23,302 nucleotides of DNA, from assembly GCA_001579985.1 (NCBI GenBank), contig LRSR01000405.1, forward strand, positions 1 through 23,302, given 5' to 3'. Of the stretch, positions 1 through 9,345 are shown piece after piece. The translations under genes were made by a program, and so were the position numbers. This DNA comes from Hypsibius dujardini (lineage: Eukaryota; Tardigrada; Eutardigrada; Parachela; Hypsibiidae). The notes below the pieces were generated by a model, which was not told the DNA's origin, searched no databases, and saw nothing but the letters and a program-made list of their open reading frames with translations. Position 1 is the first letter of the stretch. Each line of letters starts with the position of its first letter.

Positions 1-9
1 CTATCTGCC

Positions 10-21
10 TATCTGTTTGTT

Positions 22-57
<36 letters not shown>

Positions 58-60
58 CAC
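10..60. repeat. TTTG/TCTG tandem tract in a MED23 intron
   Basis: Three TTTG units are followed by about nine TCTG units. The tract lies just downstream (minus sense) of the MED23 exon that ends at 81, so it is inside the next, incomplete intron. Confidence 0.85.
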
Positions 61-80
61 ACAGGGACGAGTATGTGTAC

Positions 81-1321
81 CTCTTGAACGCTGGCGAGAT
101 GATTGTTCAGAAACTGCAGCATGGGCTGATCTAGGCCGACGATGCTCGTCAGGCGGAAGATCGTCAGTAGCAGCAGACGGGTTATCTCCTCGGATTCAGG
201 CAAGTAGAGCGCAGGCACGGAAAGATGGCTGTTTCGTGTGCTGAAGTCCTCCACATTGAAACTCTGTATAGAACGCATGATGACTTGATACATATAGACG
301 AGAGCCTGAAATTAGAAAAAGGGAAACCTCAAGTGTTAGGCAGCACTCCAAAAGGCGTTAAAAAAAACGTACCTGGATGCTTCCGGTCGGTTGGAAATTG
401 TTGAATTCTTTGTGCATATTCATAGCCATTACAACAATGTTACCCCTAGATAAGGAGACCAAGAGTTTTAGATGACCAACGGACAGACAGACAGGCAGAC
501 AGACAGACAAGCAGACAGACAGGCAGACAGACAGACAGACAAGCAGACAGACAGGCTGGCAAACAGACAGGCAAACAGACAGGCAGACAGACAGGCTGGC
601 AAACAGACAGGCAGACAGACAGACAACCAGGCAGATAGGCAGCTAGACAGCCAGACAGATAGGCAGACAGACGGGCAAATCATACTTCCAATTGATGGGA
701 AGATAGGGCATTCGAAACGCTAAGAGCTCAAAATTCGTCGCCAGCAGGAACAGTGCATTGTTTTTAGCCATCTCCGGCAATTTCATGCCGATCAGCGTGA
801 GGATGACGTTGAGGGACTCCTCATATAGCATCAGTCGCGAGACCGTTTCCCAGAACGCTGGCGCGAGAAACACCGAGCCGGGCACGTCGCGGAAGGAGGT
901 GATGACACGACTGAAGCAGGAGCTCAGCATGTTGGCGAGAATGGTGCGGATGTGGATGGACACGCCGTCCAGCCAGTCCATCTGTAAGGGTTTCGTCACG
1001 TTGTAGACAGAGCAGCCGCCAGGTGCCAAGGTTGAGCCGACGGACTGCGAGGAGGAATAGGCACCGCCGGAATTGTCCAATGTATAGTCGATCAGGCTGT
1101 ATGCCATTTTGTCGACGTACTGTCAAGAAGACAAGAAGACAAGATAATCAGCTAAACAGATAAACAGACAGGCAAATAAATTGACAGTCAGTCAAGCAGT
1201 CAGTCAGTCAGTCAGACAGACAGTCAATCAGTCAGACATTCAGTCAGTCAGTCAGTCAGTCAGTCAGACATTCAGGCAGACAGTCAGTCAGTCAGTCAGT
1301 CAGTCAGTCAGTCAGTCAGTC

Positions 1322-1353
<32 letters not shown>

Positions 1354-2218
1354 AGACAGACAGTCAGGCAGTCAGTCAGTCCGTCAGTCAGACAGACATT
1401 CAGGCAGTCAGTCAGTCCGTCAGTCAGACAGACAGTCAGGCAGTCAGTCAGTCAGTCAGTCAGACATTCAGGCAGACAGTCAGTCAGACAGTCAGTCAGT
1501 CAGTCAGTCAGTCAGTCAGTCAAGCAGCCAAGCAGTCAGTCAGTCAGTCCGTCAGTCATACAGACAGTCAGGCAGTCAGTCAGACATTCAGGCAGACAAA
1601 CAGGCAGTCAGTCAGTCAGTCAGTCAGTCAGTCATTCAGGCAGGCAGGCAGGCAGACAAACAAACTAACGAACAGATAGACAGCCTGTAATCACTCACGT
1701 CCATCTTAGAGGCGACGACCTGGTCTTTCAAGACCGGCATGGAAACGAAGCAGTTGACGACAGCCGCATGCTCCGGTTTTAGGTGCATGCTCTGGAATCC
1801 CGGCTGGGAGACAGCTCGATCTATGGCAGCGAGGATGTACTCAATCAGCAGCTTCAAACAAGTCGGTGTATTACAGGCCACGCCCACATTATCCTGCTTT
1901 GCTCGTCGCATCATGTACACCCACAGGTAGGCCGGACCCAGTTTCGCAATATCAAATGACGATGAGAAGTCTGGGATGGGAATGGGTTCGGGGTCGTAAT
2001 ACAACTTCTCAAATAGCTCCCGACAAACTGAAAGAAAAGCCTTAAATACACCCAAAGCACAGTTTATGCAGCTAAGCAGACAGGCAGACAAACAAACCGA
2101 CAGACAGACAGACGCACAGACAGACAGAAAGATAGGCAGACAGAGGGACAGACAGAGAGACAGGCAGACAGAGGGACAGACAGACAGACGGGCAGACAGA
2201 CAGGCGGACAGACAGGCG

Positions 2219-2252
<34 letters not shown>

Positions 2253-2898
2253 AAGATAGGCAGACAGACAGACAGAAGGACAGAGGGACAGACAGACAGA
2301 GGGACAAACAGGCAGACAGACAGACTCTTACTGACCCATAAAATCCGCGGTCCGTCCGGCCGGTAATACGGCAATGAATTGATACACGCACCACATGAGA
2401 TAATTTCGACCCACTGCCAAGTTCTCAATCGGAATCTTGTCCAGTGCGGAACAGATTTTCTCAATGACCGACCGAAAACTGACAAACAGGCTTAAGCCCA
2501 TTGTCACAAACTGAGAAGAGATGCGAACCCAATGCGGAAACAGAGCCGCCTCATCTGATCCGGTGATGTGCAGCATCATAACAGCCACCAATTGATCTTC
2601 CAAGCCGCCGGATGCATTGTTGAACTGACCCTTGGTAATGTCCAGGATGGCTTGGTAAGTGTGACGACTGTGGGCCTGTTCGATGAGATATTGGATCATA
2701 TCCAGGGGCGGCTCAGATACCTAGGATTAAGCAACGTTAACGAATGCAACTAATTGCCTGTCTGTCTGTCTATCTGTGTCTGTCTGTGTCAGTCTGTCTG
2801 TCTGTCTATCTGTGTCTGTCTGTGTCAGTCTGTCTGTCTGTCTATCTGTCTGTGTCAGTCTGTCTGTCTGTCTGTGTCTGGCGGTCTGTCTGGCTGGC

Positions 2899-2935
<37 letters not shown>

Positions 2936-4636
2936 TCTTGTCTGTCTGTCTGTTTGTCTGTCTGCCTGTCTGTCTTGAGAACCTACAGCTGCAAAAGACA
3001 GGCCGAGGGGAGACAAAAACTGCAGACTCTTCTTGTCGAGACTCCACAGCGACGGACTCGCAACCAGCGTATATCCAATGACCGGAAAATACTCCTCCTG
3101 ATGCTGAATACTCAACACGTTCAAGACGTTCCTAGCCTGATTGCCGAACTTCACAAAAGGACGAGTAAAATTTTCGTAGTACATCTTGTCCGGCAGGAGG
3201 CGGACGAACTCTTTGAGGATCACCACCAATGGCACCAGGGAGGGCCGACTGTCGATCATAGCGTGGAAGAACGCTCGCATTTCATCCTGATCGACTACCA
3301 CATCGTCGTCTCGATGTTTTCGTTTGCCGATCTTGGCAAAGGCCAACACCTTCCCAACAACTTCCTAATAATGAAGACGAAAATCAAAAAATCAATCGAC
3401 CGATCAATCAATCAAGTAATCAATCGACCAATCAAATTATCAAGTAATCAATCGACCGATTAATCAATCAAGCGATCAATCAAGCGATCAATCAATCAAC
3501 CAATCAATCAAGCGATCAATCAATCAAGCGATCAATCAATCAAGTGATCAATCAATCAAGTGATCAAACGCAGCAAATTCCCCAAGCATTCCGTCTGGAC
3601 TGTACCTGGAGGATATCTTTCGTATTTGCGACATCCAGCAGGCCAATAACTGGCTTGATGAATTCACCCGCACTCAAGCCTTTCAACTTGGCCGGCGCGC
3701 CGTCCATCCGCAACAGCGCCAGCAGAACTAAACGCACCGCCGTGCCGGATGCCAGACATTCCGGCGCCCGAAGAGCCTCCAGAAGGCCGTGAAAAAGACG
3801 ATGCGTCACCTTTCGACTGTTGAGCGGATTGAGAATGTACGAAACTAGCAGCTGAATTGCACGCTCCTGCGTTTCCAACGACTGGAATCAAAACGGGATT
3901 TATCACCATGTCATCTGTCCTTTGATTGGTTGATTGACGCACTCGCATGCACAGAGGATATATCACCATGTCATCTGTCCTTTGATTGGTTGATTGACGT
4001 ACTTGCATGCACAGAGGATATATTACCATGTCATCTGTCCTTTGATTGGTTGATTGACTCAGTTTGCATGCACAGAGGATATATTACCATGTCATCTGTC
4101 CTTTGATTGGTTGATTGATTCAGTTCCCGTGCACAGTGCAGTGTCAATGTCAGCATTGATTGATGGATTTAGTTAAAACTTAAATAATTACCATACCGTG
4201 GATCTGCCGAACAATGTTGGCAGCCGTTGGCACAACTCAACCAAGGGATCGTTCTGGGATTCAATAATGGTGTCGTGGAACATCAGCGCAAAAGAATCGA
4301 ACCTCTGCAAAATGTCAGTGAATTTAATTTGTCTTGAGCAAATCAGCCACTCAATCAATCAGCGAACGGGCTGTAGATGAGAGTTATAGATCGACCAATC
4401 AATCAATCAGTGCACGGGCTGAAGCAGAGAGTTATAGATCGACCAATCAATCAATCAGCGCGCGGGTTGAAGCATAGAGTTATGGGTCGGTCAATCAATC
4501 AATCAATGGCCCACTGTTAAATACAAGTAGTTATGACAAAGAAAGGTAAAAATTCGGTGAGGGATAGCGAACTCACATCGAGAGATTTAATCATAAACTG
4601 CACCGATTGCTCAGTCAACGGCTCCAAAGCTGCCAT
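81..4636 (-). CDS. MED23: Mediator complex subunit 23 (N-terminal part, nine exons; 3' end off the window)
   Basis: MED23 is a tail-module subunit of the Mediator complex, which links DNA-bound activators to RNA polymerase II in the nucleus. Reading the minus strand, I place exons at 4636-4577, 4304-4197, 3881-3606, 3364-2987, 2720-2336, 2027-1699, 1119-686, 445-373 and 305-81. All have AG acceptors and GT donors and all junctions keep frame, giving 756 codons. Identification rests on family blocks in the right order: an acidic-basic then LLP-rich part in exon 4, LEDQLV and an RNYLMW block in exon 5, PIPIPDF and RRAKQDN in exon 6, a [17 protein letters not shown] block in exon 7, and [13 protein letters not shown] in exon 9. 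Animal MED23 is about 1,350 residues, so this is a little over half. The exon 5 donor is GTCAGT rather than the nearby GTAAGA, because only that keeps frame with exon 6. It is divergently transcribed from SUB1. Confidence 0.92.
478..676. repeat. GACA-type tandem array, MED23 intron 7
   Basis: About 200 bp of GACAGACA with GGCA, GGCT and AACA variants fills most of the intron between exons ending at 686 and starting at 445. It gives rise to long spurious ORFs on both strands (Asp-Arg-Gln repeats and Cys-Leu-Ser repeats). Confidence 0.9.
1165..1665. repeat. GTCA tandem array, MED23 intron 6
   Basis: About 500 bp of CAGT/GTCA units with interspersed GACA, TTCA and GGCA variants. This is the largest single array in the window and occupies most of the 579 bp intron. 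Blocks such as GTCCGTCAGTCAGACAGACA recur, so there is a higher-order unit of roughly 50-60 bp in the middle of the array. Confidence 0.92.
2068..2325. repeat. GACA-type tandem array, MED23 intron 5
   Basis: About 260 bp of GACA units with GGCA, GGGA and AAGA variants. It lies between exon 5 (ending 2336) and exon 6 (starting 2027) and stops about ten bases short of the exon 5 donor. Confidence 0.9.
2756..2975. repeat. CTGT tandem array, MED23 intron 4
   Basis: About 220 bp of CTGT units with a higher-order repeat in its left half (TCTGTGTCTGTCTGTGTCAG recurs). The orientation is opposite to the arrays at 478-676 and 2068-2325. The array fills nearly all of the 266 bp intron. Confidence 0.9.
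3390..3570. repeat. ATCA tandem array, MED23 intron 3
   Basis: About 180 bp of AATC/ATCA units with recurring GACCGATC and AAGCGATC variants, inside the 241 bp intron between exons 3 and 4. Confidence 0.88.
3901..4133. repeat. 60 bp minisatellite (about 3.9 copies), MED23 intron 2
   Basis: Units of 60-61 bp begin near 3901, 3961, 4021 and 4082. Each carries CACCATGTCATCTGTCC (or TACCATG), then TTTGATTGGTTGATTGA, then GCATGCACAGAGGATAT. Copies 1 and 2 differ at very few positions, and the fourth decays at its right end. The array lies between exons 2 and 3. Confidence 0.93.
4351..4506. repeat. 48 bp minisatellite (about 3 copies), MED23 intron 1
   Basis: Units repeat every 48 bp (CAATCAATCAG ends at 4362, 4410 and 4458). 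Each carries an ACGGGCTG or GCGGGTTG block and AGAGTTATAGATCGACC. It occupies the first MED23 intron. Confidence 0.9.
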
Positions 4637-5232
4637 TTTTGCTCAGGAAAATTAAATTTATTGCCGAAGGGTTTCGTGGCGTCCTAAACAGATGATGATG
4701 ACTGCCGTTGTCGCCAATTTAGACCGACTATTAACTTTTCTGAACTGGAGAAATTTAAAAATATTTTGTCCTTCTACCTGAAAAAAATTGTTGAAATCGT
4801 AATAACAATAAAACAGGAGGCAAAAAGGGGATAAAAGAAAAAATGCCCAAATCAAAAGAAAGAACTGTAATTCCATTCCAAAGAAAATGGAACCTAAAGC
4901 CAAAGTGGTAATTCCATTCCAAAGAAAATGGAAATCAAAAGAAAGAACTGTAATTCCATTCTAAAGAAAATGGAAATCTAAAGCCAGAGTGGTAATCCAT
5001 TCCAAAGAAATGGAAATCTAAAACCAGAGTGGTGCCTTGTGCGCCGGGTGAATGATGGTGAATCCAGTCTGCTAAAGATATGGAAATGGAATCCACATAA
5101 ATGGAATTGGATATTATGCGCTTCACTCTTTATCAAAAATATTTTGTCGATTTTTAATTTTGGTAACAAGAGGTCCGGCTGCTTTTCTTCCCCCCGGATC
5201 TTCGGATTTTAATGTATTGAGATTCACCGAAG
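4637..5232. promoter_or_regulatory. Shared divergent promoter region, MED23 / SUB1
   Basis: The start codons of MED23 (minus, 4636) and SUB1 (plus, 5233) face away from each other across 596 bp with no other gene. The stretch must hold both 5' UTRs and both promoters. I see no convincing TATA box at a standard distance from either ATG. The most striking content is the hairpin repeat array listed separately. That the two genes are co-regulated is inference from the layout. Confidence 0.6.
4871..5015. repeat. Tandem hairpin units (TTCCATT ... AATGGAA) in the divergent promoter
   Basis: Four units near 4871-4892, 4912-4933, 4954-4975 and 4995-5015 share the form TTCCATT-CCAAAGAA-AATGGAA, in which seven-base arms are complementary; the fourth has slightly shortened arms. 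Spacing is about 41 bp. Between them lie GAACTGTAA or AGTGGTAA joints. A related half-site (ATGGAATCC, AAATGGAATTGG) follows near 5075-5110. Confidence 0.85.
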
Positions 5233-6190
5233 ATGTCGGACTCAAACAGCACAGACCCTTCGTCGGAGGATGTGAAGGCCAAGCTGAAGAAGGAGAAGAA
5301 GGAGAAGAAAGAGAAGAAGCCGTTGAAGGAGTCCTCCGACTCGGGGAGCGATGAAGTGCCCGACGCCAAGCGCCCGAAGACGGAAAAGAACTCCGCATCC
5401 GGCAGGGAATCCAATGAGAAATCTTCAGATGACAGCGAGGAGGATACGCCGAAGCCCGCCGCGAAGAAGAAGGGAAAAGATCGAAGGAAATCGGCCCAAG
5501 ACTCCGATGACTCGGATAGTGATGAGAAGCGCAGTGCCAAACGCTTTAAAGTGGAGAAGAAGAGCTCGCCCTCGAAAGAATCGGCAAAGAAGAAGTCCAA
5601 GAATAAGAGCGACGACAATGTGGACGCCGAGGGGAATTTCATGCTGGTCAGTGACATCAAGCCAATCAATCAATCATTCCAGCACGCAATCAATCAATCA
5701 TTCCAGCAATCAATCCATCAATCAATCAATCAATCATTCGAGCACGCAATCAATCAATCATTCCAGCAATCAATCCATCAATCAATCAATCAATCATTCG
5801 AGCAAGTAATCAATCAATCAATCATTTAAGCAATGAATCAACTGAGTTTTCTATTGACGCAATCTTAATTTAATTTGAATTAAAATAACCGTCGATTTAA
5901 AATGGTTTTACACTACTAATACAGTTTATAAATGAAATTTAATTAAAAATATATAAATATTTAATTGTGGCCTTTTTTTCGTATTTTTTTTTCAGGATTT
6001 GGGCAATATGCGGCGACTGACCGTGAACGAGTTCCGCGGCAAGGTTCAGGTCAATCTTCGTCAGTACTATTCGGACAACAACACAGGCGAACTAAAGCCG
6101 GGAAAGCAAGGCCTCGCACTGAATCCGGAGCAGTGGCGGAAGATTGTCAAGAACATCGGACTGATCGAGAAGGCGATTGATGAGATGTAA
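5233..6190 (+). CDS. SUB1: PC4/SUB1 transcriptional coactivator p15 (two exons)
   Basis: SUB1/PC4 binds single-stranded DNA and acts as a general RNA polymerase II coactivator in the nucleus. Exons are 5233-5646 and 5996-6190, joined in phase 0 by a GTCAGT donor and a TTTTTTTTTCAG acceptor, giving 202 residues. Residues 1-130 are a Lys/Ser/Asp/Glu-rich low-complexity tail with KEKKEKKEKK, several SDDSDSDE-type acidic-serine runs (likely casein kinase 2 substrates) and basic clusters. Residues 134-202 are the PC4 DNA-binding domain: a NFMLDLGNMRR strand, VNEFRGKVQVNLRQYY, GELKPGKQGLALNPEQW, and the closing helix. The human protein is 127 residues, so the tail here is longer than usual. Reading past the donor would give a spurious ORF made of ATCA-array peptide, which supports the splice. 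Confidence 0.95.
5657..5828. repeat. 60 bp minisatellite on ATCA units, SUB1 intron
   Basis: CAATCAATCATTCCAGCA and CAATCAATCATTCGAGCA blocks alternate in a ~60 bp higher-order unit repeated about 2.8 times. It begins within a dozen bases of the SUB1 donor. Confidence 0.9.
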
Positions 6191-6353
6191 TTGCCGCCGC
6201 GAGTTCCTTCAACAAGTCCCGTTTTTACTGTCTTCATCGCCCATTCTATTCCAAAGAAAGTCCTTCCTAATGATTCTCAATTTTTTTTTCTGTCAGATGG
6301 CCGTATTTCGCCAGTAAGGAGTATTGTAGTTTTGTGGGTGGAGAACGCGTATA

Positions 6354-6475
6354 TTTTGATTGATTGATTGATTAATTGAACGGACGTCGATTGATTGATT
6401 GATTGAACGGACGTCAATTGATTGATTGATTAATTGAACGGAAGTCAATTGATTGATTGATTGATTGATGGATTT
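6354..6475. repeat. TTGATTGA minisatellite downstream of SUB1
   Basis: Units of about 30 bp combine a TGATTGATTGATT run with AATTGAACGGACGTCA or a close variant, in three to four copies. The rest of 6191-6600 shows no ORF and no AATAAA. TATTCCAAAGAAAG at 6246-6259 resembles the centre of the promoter hairpin unit. Confidence 0.85.
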
Positions 6476-6611
6476 GATCGATATGGAATTACGATTTTTT
6501 CTTCTCCCCATTCCTCGTTCAATCAACTTCCATCAATCACAATAATTTTTCTTAATCCGTTTAGTTTTCGTCTAATCGCAAAGACTTGAGCGGCACATAT
6601 AAAGAAATTGG

Positions 6612-6769
6612 TATAAAATAGTGAATCCCACGCGGTGCGGCTAAGCAGACTCTGTGTCAGAATCGACAAAGTCGCCGCCCACTGGGGTGACATCTCGCGC
6701 GGAAGTTCGCATCTGCAAGGGAAGATCGGACCATTACCGTATTCCCCCGATCTCAAGGGACACTTTTTT
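6612..6769 (+). other. Possible Pol III-type small transcription unit (TATA, short hairpins, T6 stop)
   Basis: A TATAAAA at 6612-6618 is followed by about 145 bp rich in short perfect stems: CGAC-AAA-GTCG near 6663-6673, GCG-GAAGTT-CGC near 6700, and GATCGG ... CCGATC near 6725-6752. It ends in TTTTTT at 6764-6769. I do not recognise an snRNA, tRNA, 5S or spliced-leader consensus. The call rests on layout only and the stems are short enough to be chance. Confidence 0.2.
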
Positions 6770-6839
6770 GCCCTACCAGTTAATTTGATCCACCCCGGAT
6801 CTTTTCTCTTCATCACCGTTTGCTTATGTTTACCTACAA

Positions 6840-6979
6840 TCAATCAATCAATCTACTGATTCGATGTGTGCGCCAAGAACTTCCGCTTAATCAATCAATC
6901 AATCTACTGATTCGATGTGTGCGCCAAGAACTTCCGCTTAATCAACCAATCAACTGATTCGATGTGTGCGCCAAGAATT
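6840..6979. repeat. 51 bp minisatellite (about 2.7 copies)
   Basis: CTACTGATTCGATGTGTGCG recurs with a 51 bp period (starts at 6853 and 6904), each copy followed by CCAAGAACTTCCGCTTAATC and an ATCAATCA run. A third partial copy ends near 6979. Confidence 0.9.
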
Positions 6980-7458
6980 GACATGAATTCGCGAGTAGAT
7001 TCAAGCGAAAACTGGCGACATAAACTGCAGAGAAATTTTGCCGCAAACGAACATTCGAAATTTTGTTTCCAGCATTACGAGTATACTGACTACACGCCAC
7101 TGGAAATAAATAGAAAAGCGGAACTGGGACTGATTGCTTCCAATTGGAAGCGTCGTGGCTCCAATTGGAACCGTGGCTGTGTTTTCCAACGCCAACAAGA
7201 TAGCTGTTTCCATTTGAAAAATTGGCCGTTTTGTAATTTTAAAAACTCGCGCATTACTTTGTCTAGCCACACCTACGTAAGCTCTAAAAATAACTCGAAT
7301 TTTTCTCTTCATGTTTTGTCAATTGGGTAAGGCACTCAGAGCACCCTTTGCATAAGAAAACGAGCTCATGTCACAACTCCATTAATATGCACCGTTGAAT
7401 CACATGTCATATCGGCGAGAAAGCCCGTCCACTAAACTGATCACGTGGTAAGTTCCCT
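6980..7458. other. Gene-free stretch upstream of the STAR gene
   Basis: I see no credible gene here. ORFs on both strands lack any family resemblance and are not flanked by splice signals. The only structure is a perfect palindrome TTCCAATTGGAA at 7139-7150 and a near copy (CTCCAATTGGAAC) twenty bases on. Confidence 0.5.
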
Positions 7459-7700
7459 GTTGGTCAAGCGATCTCTTGCCTTCACTCTACTTGTTTGTCA
7501 AAGTTCCTTCACGGCGTGGCTTGAAATTATTTCTGGAATATTTCTCCTTGGACTTCGACATTTTTCTTCCGTGGTCTCTCTACCTCCTCCTATCCGTTTA
7601 ATTTTTCGCGCAAAAGAATACTTTTCTCCGTTAGTCACGCCAGTTGGATAGGGAATTTTTTCTTCCGAGACATCATTGACATTTTCCGAGGTCCCGCATC
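7459..7700 (+). promoter_or_regulatory. 5' flank / 5' UTR of the STAR gene, duplicated at 22470
   Basis: This 242 bp stretch is strongly conserved in a second copy at 22470-22707, including GGTCAAGCGATC, TTCCTTCACGGCGTGGCTTG, CCTCCTCCTATCCG and TTTTTCGCGCAAAAGAATAC. Conservation outside the coding part shows that the duplication carried the flank. There is no TATA box at a convincing position, and the last 50 bases are pyrimidine-rich. Confidence 0.6.
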
Positions 7701-8710
7701 ATGTTAAATAACGGAAGTTACCTCAAGCAAGAGGCCTATCCGGAGCCCCAGCAACAGGAGGAGTATGATGAAGTGAGTGGTGGTCTTGCCCAAGCCGCCT
7801 CCAATGGCCATCACGGCCATATTGCTGCTACGGGAATGCCCGAGTTGCCGTCGCGTCCCGCTTACAAACTTCCCGATGAAACGGAGACTTTCATCCAGCA
7901 GGCCGAGGCGGAGTTGGCTCTTTTGGGGCTGCACAGTCCGATAGTTCGGCAGCTGGCAGAAAGAGGTAAGCTGGTAAATTATTGTATGGAACGAAACGAC
8001 AGGGAATTTTAGGTCTTCAAGAAAATAAAAATGGCGGTGTGCTCATAGGCGATATTTAATATAGAAGGAGGTGAGGTGTTTTTGTTGGCTTTAGAGTTGG
8101 CGCGCATCAAGGCAGGAGAGGTTTCCGAGGCAGGCTACGTCATCGTTTACAAGGAAGCCCCAATCAAGGTGAAGAACGAATTTCTCATTCCCATCAAGGA
8201 ATACCCGAAGGTGAGAATGGATGGTTGATAGATGAATTTGAAGGCTTTTTTGTTTGCGATAACAACTAAATATTTTGACTATCAATTAACTGGTTGATTG
8301 GTTGATTGACTGATTGATTGATTGACTGGTTGGTTGATTGAGTGACTGCTGATTGTTCGCTCTAATTCCCGTCGCTGCTCTTACTCGCGGATTGCTACCG
8401 ATTGCTTTCAGTTTGCTTTGTTAAGTTTATATAATTAACAGTTGGTTGAGTGAATGACGTTGGCTTTCAGGTTCTGTACGGAGGATCCCAAAACCCCGGT
8501 ATGCCGCCGCCTGGCATCCGACTCCCGATGGGTCATGGACCCCGTGGACCGCAACCGCCATGGGGTTATAGTCCTCCGCGACTGCCGATGGGAGCCCGTC
8601 ATCCGCCGCCGCCTCGCTCCGTCCCACCGATGGCTTACCAAGCACCCAGCTACAAATACAATGCCGTTGGAGCCGCACCGCCTGCTGCTGAGACGTCATA
8701 CCGAGTATAA
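7701..8710 (+). CDS. STAR-family (Sam68/GLD-1-like) RNA-binding protein lacking the KH core
   Basis: STAR proteins bind RNA through QUA1-KH-QUA2 and control splicing or translation. Exons are 7701-7965, 8095-8210 and 8471-8710 (GTAAGC, GTGAGA donors; TTTAG, TTTCAG acceptors), giving 206 residues. Residues 1-45 are Gln/Gly/His-rich. Residues 48-97 (ELPSRPAYKLPDETETF ... QLAERELARIKAGE) correspond to the QUA1-type dimerisation helices. Residues 114-127 (KVKNEFLIPIKEYPK) match the start of the STAR KH domain. Family members then continue FNFVG.LLGP.G with the GxxG loop, but here exon 3 begins VLYGGSQNPG and goes into a Pro/Gly/Tyr-rich tail like the Sam68 C-terminus. No KH coding is visible in the 260 bp intron. 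The stop at 8708 overlaps a possible donor (CGA|GTATAA), so the transcript could instead continue to the exon at 9346. Confidence 0.78.
8281..8345. repeat. TTGATTGA/TTGGTTGA tract in the STAR gene intron 2
   Basis: About 65 bp of GATTGATTG and GGTTGATTG units lie in the intron exactly where the KH core exon would be expected. Confidence 0.85.
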
Positions 8711-8718
8711 AAATACTC

Positions 8719-9216
8719 TTTTTGCTGTCTCTCTGTCTCTTTGTCTTTCTGTCTGCCTGTCTGTCTGTCTGTCCGTCTGTCTGTCTTTCTTTTTTTCTTT
8801 CTGTCTTCCTATTTGTCCGTCTGTTTTTTTATTTGTCTGTCCTACTGTCTTTCTTCTGTTTGTGTTTCTGTCCTACTGTCTTTCTGTTTGTCTGTTTGTC
8901 TGTTTGTCTGTCTGTCCTTCTATCCTTCTATCCTTCTATCCTTCTTTCTTTCTCACCCTCTAACTGTTTGCATGTATGTCTTTCTATTTGTCTGTCCTTC
9001 TTTCTGTCTTTCTATTAATCTGTCCTTCTGTCTGTCTGACTTTCTGTCTTTTTATTTGTATGTTTTAATGTCTATGTCTTTCTGTCTGTCCATCTGTTTT
9101 TCTGTTTATTTGTCTGTATTACTGTCCTTCTGTCGATCTGTTCTGTCCATCCGTCTCTCTGTCTGTCTTTTTTCTGTTTTTCTCTCTTTCTCACTCTCTG
9201 TCTGTCTGTCTGTCTA

Positions 9217-9287
<71 letters not shown>

Positions 9288-9295
9288 TTCTGTTC
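8719..9295. repeat. CTGT/CTTT degenerate tandem array (about 580 bp)
   Basis: CTGT units interrupted by CTTT, CCTT and TTTG variants; the last 100 bp (from about 9198) are nearly pure CTGT, and the centre is more degenerate (CCTTCTATCCTTCTATCC). It lies between the STAR exon 3 and the exon at 9346. As in MED23, this fits an intron, here with the pyrimidine-rich strand in the sense direction. Confidence 0.9.
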
Positions 9296-9345
9296 TGTTA
9301 CTTGTTAGGTTACCTGTTTTGAAGGGTTGTTCTTATCCCCTTAAG

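Noticed and set aside
1181-1690. 169-codon ORF of Gln-Ser-Val repeats
   Set aside because: It is the translation of the GTCA array in a MED23 intron; any frame of such an array stays open. The same applies to ORFs at 472-723, 2066-2341, 2744-3463 and 8722-9322.
3901-4133. CRISPR-like direct repeats
   Set aside because: The units abut as a minisatellite with no unique spacers, inside an intron of an animal gene.
6590-6630. Resemblance to the start of U6 snRNA (CACATATA, AAATTGG)
   Set aside because: The match ends after about 20 bases; the conserved ACAGAGA and AGC parts are absent.
6917-7330. 137-codon plus-strand ORF
   Set aside because: It starts inside a minisatellite, has biased composition, no family resemblance and no splice context.
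7704-7934. Minus-strand ORF opposite STAR exon 1
   Set aside because: The duplicate at 22708 conserves the plus-strand frame; the minus frame is a shadow.
8454-8963. 169-codon plus-strand ORF overlapping STAR exon 3
   Set aside because: It is a frame shadow of exon 3 that runs into the CTGT array.
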